Below, one piece after another: positions 33,201 to 36,779 of a stretch of 64,000 nt of DNA. How positions within the stretch are numbered: the first letter of the stretch is position 1; the number at the start of each line of letters is the position of its first letter. The notes beneath the pieces are model-generated. The model was not told the origin of the DNA. It ran no database searches and saw only the letters and a program-made list of their open reading frames with translations. Both the position numbers and the translations under genes were made by a program. The stretch is taken from positions 4,549,001 to 4,613,000 of the forward strand of contig JAEOAD010001365.1 of the NCBI GenBank assembly GCA_036365145.1, read 5' to 3'. This DNA is from Orientallactaga sibirica (taxonomy: Eukaryota; Chordata; Mammalia; Rodentia; Dipodidae).

Positions 33201-34734
33201 GAACAGTATTTTTAGGTTTTCAGGTGTTGTATTTTTTATCTACAGGGAATTCAAAACTGTACAACTTACCAGATGAGCCTTTTACAAGACAGTTTTACCT
33301 TGTTCACTCAGGGGGCCAGAGTCGGTGAGTATCAAGTTCACGTTGACTTGAACGTGGGCCTCTGATTGATCATGGCCCATCTGCCCTAGCGCCGTGCAGT
33401 GCTGCCACCTTGTGGCCAACACTTTGGAGTAACACTTACTTTGGGTTGCAGGGAAAGGACTTCAAGGGAGATTACGTCAGCAGACAGAAGTGTACCTCAT
33501 GTCACTGAAGGTTCTTCGCATGAGGTGAGTTGTTAAACACTGGCTTATAATTTTTAAAGTCTGGGTTTTTCAAAAGTAGTCCATGATGAACACATTTATC
33601 CCTTTCACTGAAGGAATTAGCACCATTGAGACAGACAAAAGTGTGGGCTTCACTGAGCAGACCACGTACAGGGAACGTGGGAGGCTGTGCACACGCAGGA
33701 AGCTGCAGTCCAGGGTGTGCAGCACCTCAGAGCTCTCTTTACAGTGAGGGCAAAGACAGTGTGAGGCAGGGAAGCCACAGCCCAGTCACGTCCATGTTAG
33801 TTCCGCACGTGGCCATCTCCTCTTGCTCTACTGAGTCTCTCAACCATAAATGGAAACCCAGTTTACAATCTACTACCGTGAGCAACTCTTCTCAGAAACA
33901 CACCTTCCCAGATTTCTGAGGAGAGAGAGCAGCACATGTGATACCAGTTCGCTGGAACAGATATATACAACTTCTAAGCTATTTTAGGGAATTTGTAGTT
34001 CTTATTAGCATGACAAACTTTAGCAATATATACATATTTTGAGGGATGGTCTCATACTCAGGCTGGCTTTAGACCCACAGCAAACCTCCTGCCTCAGCCT
34101 CCCAGTGCTAGGATTACAAGTGTGAACCACCATGCTCAGCTAACATGACAAATTGATGTCCATAGCTTTGCTCCATGCTTCCTCCTGGGCGGGAAGCCCA
34201 CAAGGCTTGAAATCCTCTCACCTGTCCCTTGCTGTGTGATGTTCACGCCATTACTGTTTCCTCAGCGGGGCGAGTGGGGACAGCACTAGGCGCACACCGC
34301 CGAGTTCTAAGGACGAGATGGGAAACTTGCACAGCGCTTACCTGTATGCTGCCTGTGGGGTGTGCTGTGGCAGTTGTCATCACCACAGGGGCATCAGAAT
34401 TCTGAGCCCCCTAGCTGACATCCTCACGGGCAACTGCCATTGTCGTGACACTGGTTAAAAACACAGTGCACACCCAAATTGAATTGTTGCTTTTCTTCAG
34501 CCAGATGAGCAGAAGAACCTGCCTGGCCAGAGTGGATGTCAGGGCACTGAGGAAGGAAATGAGGAGGGGCTGGAGGAGAGGCCTGCACTGAGGCAGGCTG
34601 CCCCTGGACACATGCGGACACTCTGCATGCACACGGTTGATGACGCAGCCATACCCCAGGGCCCGCAGCCAGCCAGCCACCAAGCCACACCCAAAGATGC
34701 CAGCGCTTCCCAGTCTGCACAGGGAAGATACTGA
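1297..34734 (+). CDS. ANKRD27: ANKRD27 (VARP), 26 coding exons, 5' end outside window
   Basis: Joined exons: 1297-1453, 2430-2584, 3448-3507, 3595-3648, 3731-3796, 3884-3960, 5714-5835, 8321-8399, 9034-9166, 14881-14973, 16440-16573, 17328-17410, 19403-19518, 20947-21039, 22706-22903, 25110-25169, 25268-25387, 26014-26058, 27102-27224, 28182-28379, 30018-30137, 31335-31496, 32707-32818, 33246-33324, 33452-33524, 34501-34734. They total 2946 nt, 981 codons plus TGA, with no internal stop and GT-AG at every junction. The protein matches mammalian ANKRD27 from about residue 72 to the end (human protein about 1050 residues). Family knowledge: an endosomal effector and GEF; the VPS9 domain activates RAB21, ankyrin repeats bind RAB32/RAB38 and VAMP7, and zinc-binding motifs bind VPS29 of retromer, coupling cargo sorting to SNARE control in endosome-to-surface and melanosome traffic. 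Residues below are numbered v1-v981 from the first visible codon; human number is about v+71 before exon 16440-16573 and v+69 after it. The first exons and promoter lie left of the window. Confidence 0.97.
1726..1888 (-). mobile_element. B1 SINE
   Basis: Intact B1 with poly-T/GTTT tail; contains GTAGGGTCTCACTCTAATCC and ends CACCACGCCCGGCT. Confidence 0.9.
2430..2584 (+). CDS. ANKRD27: ANKRD27 exon (v53-v104)
   Basis: Acceptor CTTTTTCAG, donor ATA/GTCAGT. Encodes [17 protein letters not shown] followed by [16 protein letters not shown], a charged helical region ahead of the VPS9 domain. The phase fits the previous exon (G/AA giving Glu). Confidence 0.95.
2695..2865 (+). mobile_element. tRNA-derived SINE, diverged
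   Basis: Head GCTGGGGGTATGGTTCAGTG, tail CTGTCTCAAATAAATAAAAA; missing part of the tRNA region. Confidence 0.8.
3003..3084. repeat. (TA)n/(CATA)n microsatellite
   Basis: A long TA run (about 3015-3058) flanked by CATA and CACA steps; it is joined to the tail of the next SINE. Confidence 0.95.
3085..3274 (-). mobile_element. tRNA-derived SINE
   Basis: GA-rich run, then the body CCAGGGTCTCCTACCACTAC, ending in the head GAGCCATCTCTTCATCCC. Confidence 0.85.
3448..3507 (+). CDS. ANKRD27: ANKRD27 exon (v105-v124)
   Basis: A 60-nt in-frame exon after CGCACAG, donor CTG/GTAAGC. It encodes [20 protein letters not shown], part of the helical segment that precedes the VPS9 domain. Confidence 0.94.
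3595..3648 (+). CDS. ANKRD27: ANKRD27 exon (v125-v142)
   Basis: A 54-nt in-frame microexon after TTCTAG, donor GAG/GTAAGG; encodes [18 protein letters not shown]. The intron before it is only 87 nt. Confidence 0.94.
3731..3796 (+). CDS. ANKRD27: ANKRD27 exon (v143-v164)
   Basis: A 66-nt in-frame exon after TTTCACAG, donor GAG/GTAGGA; encodes [22 protein letters not shown]. The intron before it is 82 nt and the one after 87 nt, so four exons (3448-3960) form a tight cluster. Confidence 0.94.
3884..3960 (+). CDS. ANKRD27: ANKRD27 exon, start of VPS9 domain (v165-v190)
   Basis: After TTGCTAG, donor CAG/GTAAGC. Encodes [20 protein letters not shown] and VKPEF. By the known domain limits the VPS9 domain begins about here (human ~233). 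Confidence 0.94.
4430..4945. mobile_element. LTR-like interspersed repeat, family B
   Basis: Begins TTAGTGAGGGTTCTCTAGAG and shares several blocks with 53045-53445 (CTGCTCAGTCCA, CTGGTCTTCAGTCCA, CCTTCCTGGAAA). Two dispersed copies show it is a repeat; the class is not certain. Confidence 0.6.
5165..5345 (-). mobile_element. B1 SINE
   Basis: Intact minus-strand B1 with a long T/G tail, followed directly by a tRNA-derived SINE. Confidence 0.9.
5360..5588 (-). mobile_element. tRNA-derived SINE
   Basis: Near full length: TTTATTTATC tail, GA run, body, head TAAGCCATCTCTCCAGCCC. Confidence 0.9.
5714..5835 (+). CDS. ANKRD27: ANKRD27 exon, VPS9 domain (v190-v231)
   Basis: After TTTTACAG, donor AAAG/GTCAGT. 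Encodes [20 protein letters not shown] and [19 protein letters not shown], the VPS9 helices that precede the catalytic loop. Confidence 0.95.
6118..6200 (+). mobile_element. ID-type SINE
   Basis: CCGAGGGTGTGGCTCAGCAA with A-box, degenerate B-box and A-rich end; the relative of the unit in the three tandem arrays. Confidence 0.6.
6237..6284. repeat. (TA)n microsatellite
   Basis: About 20 uninterrupted TA steps after GTGTATATATG. Confidence 0.95.
6304..6600 (+). mobile_element. MaLR-like LTR fragment, plus orientation
   Basis: Starts TGTGGTGGTTTGAATGTGAA, the mirror of the LTR ends at 615, 10581, 29770 and 45361 (TTCAAACCACCACA). The right limit is not clear. Confidence 0.5.
6788..6920 (-). 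mobile_element. B1 SINE, diverged
   Basis: GGTAGGGTTTCACTCTAGCT to CACCACCACGCCTGGCT, with a short internal deletion. A worn B1-like piece precedes it at 6630-6770. Confidence 0.85.
7058..7292 (-). mobile_element. tRNA-derived SINE
   Basis: TTTATTTATC, GA run, GAATGGGTGTGTCAGGTCCT and head TAAGCCATCTCTGTAGC. The 60 bases before it repeat 5090-5165 (TTTGGCCACTGACCCAAGTC), so this copy and the one at 5360 share a duplicated flank. Confidence 0.85.
7695..7842 (+). repeat. G-rich 16-bp minisatellite
   Basis: Unit GGGTGGGGGTAGGGGC, about nine copies, the last ones worn to GGTGGTAGTAGGG. Runs of 3-5 G close together make it a G-quadruplex candidate on the ANKRD27 sense strand. Confidence 0.9.
8321..8399 (+). 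CDS. ANKRD27: ANKRD27 exon, VPS9 catalytic segment (v231-v257)
   Basis: After CCCTTGCAG, donor CTG/GTAACA. Encodes [20 protein letters not shown] and KTEIPNW. The Asp-Asp pair at v239-v240 corresponds to the region of the Asp (human 310) reported as needed for GEF activity; VPS9 proteins share a ADDLLPVL-like motif here. Confidence 0.95.
8455..8572 (-). mobile_element. Old B1-type SINE
   Basis: Diverged B1: GAACAGAGTCTCACTGTCGT ... GGGATTACAGGTGTG. Confidence 0.7.
9034..9166 (+). CDS. ANKRD27: ANKRD27 exon, end of VPS9 domain (v257-v301)
   Basis: After TTTGTTAG, donor TCT/GTAAGA. Encodes the ANLSYIKNF motif typical of VPS9 domains and [20 protein letters not shown]. Tyr v279 corresponds to human Tyr350, the second residue used to inactivate the GEF. 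It ends on a codon boundary and is followed by a 5.7-kb intron that holds two tandem arrays. Confidence 0.95.
9698..9815 (+). mobile_element. Old B1-type SINE
   Basis: GTCCCAGCACTCTGGAGGCT, GCGAGTTCAAGGCC and an A-rich tail (AAATAAATAAAAC); strongly diverged. Confidence 0.65.
10185..10280 (-). mobile_element. Old B1-type SINE fragment
   Basis: CAGGCTGGCCCAGTCTAGCC to GAATGCTGGGATTTTGGGTT. Confidence 0.5.
10300..10581 (-). mobile_element. MaLR-like LTR fragment
   Basis: Shares GAGCAGCTTATGGGAGGAAA and GGGTTTATTTCAGGC with the other copies and ends TTCAAACCACCACA. It ends 0.2 kb before array 1. Confidence 0.6.
10790..12540 (-). repeat. Tandem array 1: ~33 copies of a ~52-bp ID-SINE-derived unit
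   Basis: A ~52-bp unit repeats about 33 times. In plus sense it runs CTCACTGTGGATTCTAGACA, then AGTGCTCTACCACTGAGCCA, then CGCCCCCAGCC. Reverse complemented it reads GGGCGTGGCTCAGTGGTAGA GCACTTGTCTAG, the 5' half of an ID/tRNA-Ala SINE including the Pol III A-box TGGCTCAGTGG. No B-box follows. Units differ by point changes and small indels (for example 11905-11960 is deleted). It sits in the ANKRD27 intron 9167-14880. The repeated reading frames across it are not genes. Confidence 0.95.
13258..13945 (+). repeat. Tandem array 2: ~13 copies, inverted to array 1
   Basis: The same unit in the opposite orientation, starting GGGCTGGGGGCGTGGCTCAG. About 13 copies with a 50-53-bp period, 0.7 kb after array 1 in the same intron. 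Local variants (CACCAG, CACAG and TGTGG forms) alternate, which suggests higher-order duplication. Confidence 0.95.
13935..14035 (+). repeat. Full-length-like ID SINE at the end of array 2
   Basis: The last unit continues past the usual unit end into TTGCCTAGCATACATAAGGT and a degenerate B-box followed by an A-rich tail (ATAAAATAAGTAAATA). It looks like the complete SINE from which the array unit was cut. Confidence 0.6.
14172..14338 (-). mobile_element. B1 SINE
   Basis: Intact, with T17 tail; flanked by TTATTCTGTCCTTTT (from 14166 and 14338), a clear target-site duplication. Confidence 0.92.
14881..14973 (+). CDS. ANKRD27: ANKRD27 exon (v302-v332)
   Basis: A 93-nt exon, phase 0 at both ends, after TTTCAACAG; donor CAG/GTAAGA. 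Encodes [20 protein letters not shown] and [11 protein letters not shown], the linker from VPS9 to ankyrin block 1. Confidence 0.94.
15355..15462 (-). mobile_element. Old B1-type SINE fragment
   Basis: GAGACAAGGTCTAGCTAGGT ... CCTGCCTCATCCTCCTTAAT. Confidence 0.5.
15590..15806 (-). mobile_element. tRNA-derived SINE
   Basis: Tail TTATTTATTATTTATTTGAG, body CATACCAGGGCCTGTAGCCA, head AAGCCTTCTCTTCAGTCC. Confidence 0.85.
16000..16275 (+). mobile_element. Two tandem B1-type SINEs
   Basis: An old copy (16003-16110, GGCCTAGGCCTGTAATCTCA) is followed by a younger one (16112-16275, TTCAAGGCCACCCTGAGACT, tail AAACAAACAAGCAG). Confidence 0.8.
16286..16375 (+). mobile_element. ID SINE next to an ANKRD27 exon
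   Basis: GAGCCAGGATGTAGCTCATT GGTAGAGCATTTGTGTAGGG with A-box and B-box (AGTTCAATCTC) and an A-rich end; 65 bases before the acceptor of the exon at 16440. Confidence 0.75.
16440..16573 (+). CDS. ANKRD27: ANKRD27 exon, zinc motif 1 (v333-v377)
   Basis: Acceptor GTTCTTCAG, donor GG/GTGAGA. Encodes [16 protein letters not shown], then [10 protein letters not shown] (Cys v362, v366, v368, v371). In the family this Cys cluster binds one zinc and presents the Pro-Leu pair to VPS29 of retromer. Compared with human, the stretch after LLSQED is two residues longer. An ID SINE ends about 65 bases upstream of the acceptor, and the pyrimidine tract is weak. Confidence 0.94.
16892..17060 (-). mobile_element. 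tRNA-derived SINE, head truncated
   Basis: TCTATTTATTTAAGAGAAAG tail and body to AAGCTTCTCAGACAAG; the final head part is missing. Confidence 0.8.
17328..17410 (+). CDS. ANKRD27: ANKRD27 exon, ankyrin block 1 begins (v377-v405)
   Basis: After TTGCAG, donor TGTG/GTATGT. Encodes [20 protein letters not shown] and LHVAALCG; the GHTPLHVAA core is a textbook ankyrin repeat start. Confidence 0.95.
17536..17592. repeat. (GTGC)n/(GT)n microsatellite
   Basis: Alternating GTGCGTGC and CACACACATGTG blocks, purine-pyrimidine alternating throughout. Confidence 0.8.
17748..17938 (-). mobile_element. tRNA-derived SINE
   Basis: TTTTATTTATTTGAGACAGA to CAAGCCATCTCTCTAGCC. Confidence 0.9.
17945..18135 (-). 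mobile_element. B1 SINE
   Basis: CCGAGGTAGGGTCTCACTCT to CACCACCACACCCAGCTTTT, directly beside the SINE at 17748. Confidence 0.9.
18470..18860 (+). mobile_element. Old SINE fragments
   Basis: A worn B2/B4-like piece (GAGGATGGCTCAGCCAGTAA, about 18470-18620), a short (CA)n at 18757-18770 and a B1 remnant (AGCCAGGTGTTGTGGCTCAC, 18783-18860). Confidence 0.5.
19403..19518 (+). CDS. ANKRD27: ANKRD27 exon, ankyrin block 1 (v405-v443)
   Basis: After TTCCACAG, donor ACG/GTGAGC. Encodes [20 protein letters not shown] and [18 protein letters not shown], the rest of one ankyrin repeat and the start of the next. The first repeats of this block are the RAB32/RAB38 contact in the family. Confidence 0.95.
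19586..19612. repeat. (TGCTG)n pentanucleotide repeat
   Basis: Five copies of GCTGT right after the exon at 19403-19518. Confidence 0.8.
19873..19940. repeat. (CTTC)n microsatellite
   Basis: About 13 uninterrupted CTTC units, attached to the T-rich tail of the next B1. Confidence 0.95.
19945..20090 (-). mobile_element. B1 SINE
   Basis: TTTGAGGTAGGGTCTCACTC to CACCATGCCCGGCT. Confidence 0.9.
20268..20395 (-). mobile_element. Old B1-type SINE
   Basis: GGAGACAGGGTCTCACTGTA to GGGATTACAGGTGTGCACCA. Confidence 0.65.
20566..20765 (+). mobile_element. ID-like fragment followed by a B1 SINE
   Basis: GAGCTGGGAATGTAGCTCAG (20566-20635, A-tail) then GAGCCAGGCATGGTGGCGAA (20643-20765). Confidence 0.8.
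20947..21039 (+). CDS. ANKRD27: ANKRD27 exon, ankyrin block 1 (v444-v474)
   Basis: A 93-nt phase-0 exon after GCTGCCAG, donor GAC/GTAAGT. Encodes [20 protein letters not shown] and [11 protein letters not shown]. Confidence 0.95.
21180..21390 (-). mobile_element. tRNA-derived SINE
   Basis: TTAATTTATTTATTTGCAAG, GA run, GAATGGACGCACCAGGGCCT to TAAGCCATCTCTCCAGCCC. Confidence 0.9.
21725..21838 (-). mobile_element. Old B1-type SINE fragment
   Basis: TTGAGATAGGATTGCACTGT ... GGGTTACAGGTGTGACACAC, directly before array 3. Confidence 0.5.
21858..22512 (-). repeat. Tandem array 3: ~12 copies of the same unit
   Basis: The same ~52-bp unit in the array 1 orientation, in the ANKRD27 intron 21040-22705, 9 kb from array 1. 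It ends about 190 bases before the exon at 22706. Confidence 0.95.
22706..22903 (+). CDS. ANKRD27: ANKRD27 exon, ankyrin block 1 end (v475-v540)
   Basis: A 198-nt phase-0 exon after TTTTGCAG, donor AAG/GTAGCT. Encodes [33 protein letters not shown] and [12 protein letters not shown], closing the first ankyrin block. It starts about 190 bases after tandem array 3. Confidence 0.95.
23207..23430 (+). mobile_element. tRNA-derived SINE with (CA)n tail
   Basis: GGGCTGGGGAGATGGCTCTG head and AAAATAAATAAAG end; a (CA)n/(GT)n stretch at 23371-23415 replaces the usual CT run. Confidence 0.8.
23525..23660 (-). mobile_element. Old B1-type SINE
   Basis: GAGGCAGGGTCTCACTGTGC to TTATAGGCGTGCACCACCAC. Confidence 0.65.
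23908..24125 (+). mobile_element. tRNA-derived SINE
   Basis: GGGCTGGAGAATGGTTTAGT to CTCAAATAAATAAATAAAG; flanked by AAAAGACAAGTAA (23890 and 24127), a target-site duplication. Confidence 0.92.
24665..24985 (-). mobile_element. B1 SINE followed by an older B1
   Basis: 24710-24848 is a young B1 with T/G tail; 24850-24975 is a worn B1 (GAGACGAGGTCTCGCTGTGT). Confidence 0.85.
25110..25169 (+). CDS. ANKRD27: ANKRD27 exon, linker (v541-v560)
   Basis: A 60-nt phase-0 exon after CCCCCAG, donor GAG/GTATGT. Encodes [20 protein letters not shown]. The next intron is 98 nt. Confidence 0.93.
25268..25387 (+). CDS. ANKRD27: ANKRD27 exon, serine-rich linker (v561-v600)
   Basis: A 120-nt phase-0 exon after CTGCAG, donor GAG/GTGAGC. 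Encodes [20 protein letters not shown] and [20 protein letters not shown], a likely disordered segment between the ankyrin blocks that lies in the family's VAMP7-binding region. Confidence 0.94.
25640..25722. repeat. (CATA)n microsatellite
   Basis: Imperfect CATA/CACA repeats in the intron after the exon at 25268. Confidence 0.85.
26014..26058 (+). CDS. ANKRD27: ANKRD27 exon (v601-v615)
   Basis: A 45-nt phase-0 microexon after CCATTAAG, donor ATG/GTAAGT. Encodes [15 protein letters not shown], the first helix of ankyrin block 2. Confidence 0.94.
26080..26420 (-). mobile_element. MaLR-like LTR, diverged
   Basis: TCGCAAAATGCCTGATAGAG, GAGTTTATTTTTACC and AGATTGAATCCCAACAAAG follow the plan of the other LTR copies. 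No clean duplication was found. Confidence 0.45.
26630..26850. repeat. Purine-rich tandem repeat
   Basis: Repeated GAGAAGAAAGAAGG and AATCCAGACCAGG blocks with a 50-60-bp period, about four worn copies. Confidence 0.75.
27102..27224 (+). CDS. ANKRD27: ANKRD27 exon, zinc motif 2 (v616-v656)
   Basis: After CACCACCAG, donor AAG/GTCTGC. Encodes [20 protein letters not shown] and [19 protein letters not shown]. Cys v642, v646, v648 and v651 repeat the CHPLCxCxxC pattern of the exon at 16440, giving the two VPS29-binding sites known for the protein. Confidence 0.95.
28182..28379 (+). CDS. ANKRD27: ANKRD27 exon, ankyrin block 2 (v657-v722)
   Basis: A 198-nt phase-0 exon after TTGACTAG, donor CAG/GTATTG. 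Encodes [40 protein letters not shown] and [11 protein letters not shown]. It has the same length and phase as the exon at 22706, as expected for ankyrin-encoding exons. Confidence 0.95.
28466..28792 (+). repeat. ~66-bp minisatellite
   Basis: Units start GCTTAGACGCACAGGGCAGG and contain CCACTGTACTCTGATGCTGC and a G-rich end. About four and a half copies, one with a 15-base internal deletion. It starts about 87 bases after the exon 28182-28379. Confidence 0.92.
29240..29375 (-). mobile_element. B1 SINE, diverged
   Basis: TTCAAGATAGGGTCTCACTC to GGGATGAAAGGTGTGCACCG. Confidence 0.8.
29485..29770 (-). mobile_element. MaLR-like LTR
   Basis: GAAGCAGCTTATGGGAGGAA, TTTCAGGCTTACAGAGGAAG, CCTCCAGCAAGGCT and end ATCCAACCACCACA. 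No clear target duplication. Confidence 0.6.
30018..30137 (+). CDS. ANKRD27: ANKRD27 exon, ankyrin block 2 (v723-v762)
   Basis: A 120-nt phase-0 exon after GGGCTAG, donor CAG/GTACGG. Encodes [20 protein letters not shown] and [20 protein letters not shown]. Confidence 0.95.
30475..30715 (+). mobile_element. Old and young B1 SINEs in tandem
   Basis: 30478-30570 is a worn B1; 30577-30715 is a better preserved one with an A17 tail. Confidence 0.8.
30995..31255 (+). mobile_element. Old and young B1 SINEs in tandem
   Basis: 30995-31085 is a worn copy; 31097-31255 is GGTGGCTGTGGTGGTGCATG to the A-rich tail. It ends about 80 bases before the exon at 31335. Confidence 0.8.
31335..31496 (+). CDS. 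ANKRD27: ANKRD27 exon, ankyrin block 2 end (v763-v816)
   Basis: A 162-nt phase-0 exon after TCTCTAG, donor CAC/GTAGGT. Encodes [20 protein letters not shown] and [20 protein letters not shown], the final ankyrin repeats, ending ADCAEH. Confidence 0.95.
32012..32415 (-). mobile_element. Two tRNA-derived SINEs in tandem
   Basis: 32025-32200 and 32225-32415, both minus, each ending in TAAGCCATCTCTCCAGCCC. The second lacks the GA run. Confidence 0.9.
32707..32818 (+). CDS. ANKRD27: ANKRD27 exon (v817-v854)
   Basis: After CTTGCAG, donor T/GTAAGC. Encodes [20 protein letters not shown] and [10 protein letters not shown]. Confidence 0.94.
33246..33324 (+). CDS. ANKRD27: ANKRD27 exon (v854-v880)
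   Basis: After TCTACAG, donor CG/GTGAGT. Encodes [20 protein letters not shown] then HSGGQSR. The last residues differ from the human form (GQFKG) and the exon is one base shorter in phase; the next exon compensates with one extra base, so the frame is kept. Confidence 0.9.
33452..33524 (+). CDS. ANKRD27: ANKRD27 exon (v880-v904)
   Basis: After GGTTGCAG, donor GAG/GTGAGT. In the joined frame it reads [20 protein letters not shown] then GSSHE, matching the conserved TSREIxxxDRSVP segment. The other two frames stop or lose the match. Confidence 0.9.
34040..34140 (-). mobile_element. Old B1-type SINE
   Basis: GAGGGATGGTCTCATACTCA to GGATTACAAGTGTGAACCAC. Confidence 0.6.
34501..34734 (+). CDS. 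ANKRD27: ANKRD27 terminal coding exon (v905-v981, stop)
   Basis: After TTTTCTTCAG; 77 codons then TGA at 34732-34734. The tail is Glu/Gln/Pro rich and poorly conserved, but [14 protein letters not shown] lines up with the human HTVEDAVVSQGPEA segment. It ends GRY rather than the human SRS. Confidence 0.88.
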   Translation, partial: PDEQKNLPGQSGCQGTEEGNEEGLEERPALRQAAPGHMRTLCMHTVDDAAIPQGPQPASHQATPKDASASQSAQGRY

Positions 34735-35740
34735 GAAGAGTCTGCAGGAAGATGAGGCCGAGCATGAGTATATTAGAACTAATTTACTTTCAACTAAGTG
34801 GCATGGTCTGTCTTCAGCAGAAAGTTCCCAAAAGCTTTTCTGTGGCCAAGTGAATGAATGCCACCCAAAACCTATGTCACCTCTTTCCTCTTCAAAACTA
34901 ACAGACCTGAAGAGTGCCGGGAACGTTCAGCTCCTTAATCTGGGAAGTATGCTTCCAAATGATAGGTTTTGTAGTGACAGGGAGGTTTTCAGTCAGAACC
35001 TGACTTCCCTCTACTGAAAGGTGCTAACCCTCTGGGCACGTGCAAGTTAGCAGACCCTAAGTGAAGCATCCCACCCAGGAGAAGTCAGAGCAGCAGTTTT
35101 GTAGCTTTCTTGGTACTGCGGAGGCCAGGCAGAAGTGGAACCCAGAACACTGCAAAGCAACACTTGAACCAGAAGATGCCTAAATGCCATTTTGATATTC
35201 CTCTTGGTGAAAAGGCTGTGTTAGCCTTGGTCCACACCACACCACACGTATGGCAAAGGCTGGCCGTACCTTCCCAACCATGTTCAGACACTAGGTCTCT
35301 GCATCCGTGCACCTGCAGTGGTGGGCATGCCTTTCCGTTAAGAGCTTCCTTCACGTCACAGCTGGTGGATGGTTATTTGGGTAGATTGGCACATCTTAAG
35401 TCTTTTCATTCAAATTCAAAACTTACAGCACAAACCAGGTCCATTACTTTGAGTTAGAATTTGCCATTTCTTCCTTTTTATAAATTTCTATAGATTCTGT
35501 TATTTTTTTATGTTATGGATCTAGAGCTGCAAACATGGGTTTGTTCTGAGTACATTTTTAAATAACTTTGTAATAGAGAAATGGTTTTGTGCACATTCTG
35601 GAAAATACTTGCGTATGTATAGAAGGGAGGGGCCGATTATTTTTCTACCAAAGTAATTTATGATTTCTAATTTTCTAATGTGCCTTGGATACGTGCCAAA
35701 TGATGGAAAGGAAACAGTAAACTTTATGATTTTTGAGCAT
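34735..35740 (+). other. ANKRD27: ANKRD27 3' UTR
   Basis: Non-coding, repeat-free sequence after the stop codon, about 1.0 kb, close to the usual length for this gene. The right limit is inferred from the AGTAAA hexamer at 35716-35721. Confidence 0.7.
35716..35721 (+). terminator. ANKRD27: Probable ANKRD27 poly(A) signal (AGTAAA variant)
   Basis: No AATAAA is seen on the plus strand between the stop codon and 35900. AGTAAA in the context GGAAACAGTAAACTTTATG is the best candidate, followed by a T-rich and then GT-containing stretch. Confidence 0.5.
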
Positions 35741-36007
35741 GTCATGGTACGACTTTCTGATGTTTTGCTGTGACGGTTCTCAGCCTCCCCGACGTAAGCG
35801 TGCCTTACATAGGGGAGAACAGCCCAACGGGACAGACATAGTGGATTTTGCAGGTACAAATGTGTGACAGTCAACTGTCATTCCCACCTACCTGACCAGG
35901 GGCCCACAAAGATATATATGTTCACCTAGATGTATGTTTGTGTGGGGATTGAACTTAGGGCCTCCTGCATGCTAGACACATACTCTGAACTATTCCTCAG
36001 CCCTGTT

Positions 36008-36010
36008 ATT

Positions 36011-36078
<68 letters not shown>

Positions 36079-36185
36079 TCTTATTAAGTTGCCTAAGTTG
36101 GTCTTGAACTCACTCTGTAGATTTAGGCCTTGAACTTTCAGTCTTACTGCTTCAGCCTCCTGAGTGGCCGGGATTGCAGTCTGTA
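36008..36185 (-). repeat. (TG)n(AG)n microsatellite with an old B1
   Basis: A (TG)~12 run and an (AG)~20 run (36010-36073), followed by a worn B1 fragment (GACAGGGTCTTATTAAGTTG). Confidence 0.85.
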
Positions 36186-36359
36186 TGACCTGCATAGGTC
36201 AGGACTTCCCAGTACACACAGGAAGTGAGCTGATGCTAATAGTTCCTTCTATTTTTCCGGTTCCATTTTTAAGCAAAACCACTTTATTAAGTTGTTATGG
36301 TTCTCTTAACATTCAAATGAGCAGCCTGTCAGTACACATTCTCAAGATGCAATTTTTAA

Positions 36360-36640
36360 TTAGTTGTACATTATGCATGTGTGCCCCAGCGTGTGCGGAG
36401 GTCAAAGACAACTTCGAGGTGTCTGTTCCACCTTCTTTGGGCCAGTCTCTTGCTGCTGCAAAGGGCTGTCAAGACTAGCTGGTCTGCAAGTCAGATTCCT
36501 CTGGCTCCACCCCCACTGTCACAGGCACGCCTTGGGAATCAAGATGCCTTTGCCACTTTGGCTCTTTACCTCAGTGCTGGGGAACTGAAGCTGGGCCAGC
36601 ACACTTTGCAAGCCTTTACTGCTGAGCCACCTCAGCCCCT
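36360..36640 (-). mobile_element. Old B3/B2-like SINE
   Basis: Ends GGGGAACTGAAGCTGGGCCA and TACTGCTGAGCCACCTCAGC, the reverse of a B2/B3 head, and includes GAGGTCAAAGACAACTT typical of that family. Confidence 0.6.
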
Positions 36641-36779
36641 CGAGATGCGTTTGTTGCTGACTCTGCACCTGGAAGAGCCGTCTACCTTGATTTTCAAGCG
36701 TGTTTCAGCTCGTTCTGTACTGGGAGGGAAGAACAACAACTTAATGTGGCAGCTTAGAAATTGCTAACAGCCCAACTTC

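Noticed and set aside
33452..33524. Frameshifted or pseudogenised ANKRD27 tail
   Set aside because: Using the phase carried from the previous exon the frame is open and matches the conserved TSREI...DRSVP segment.
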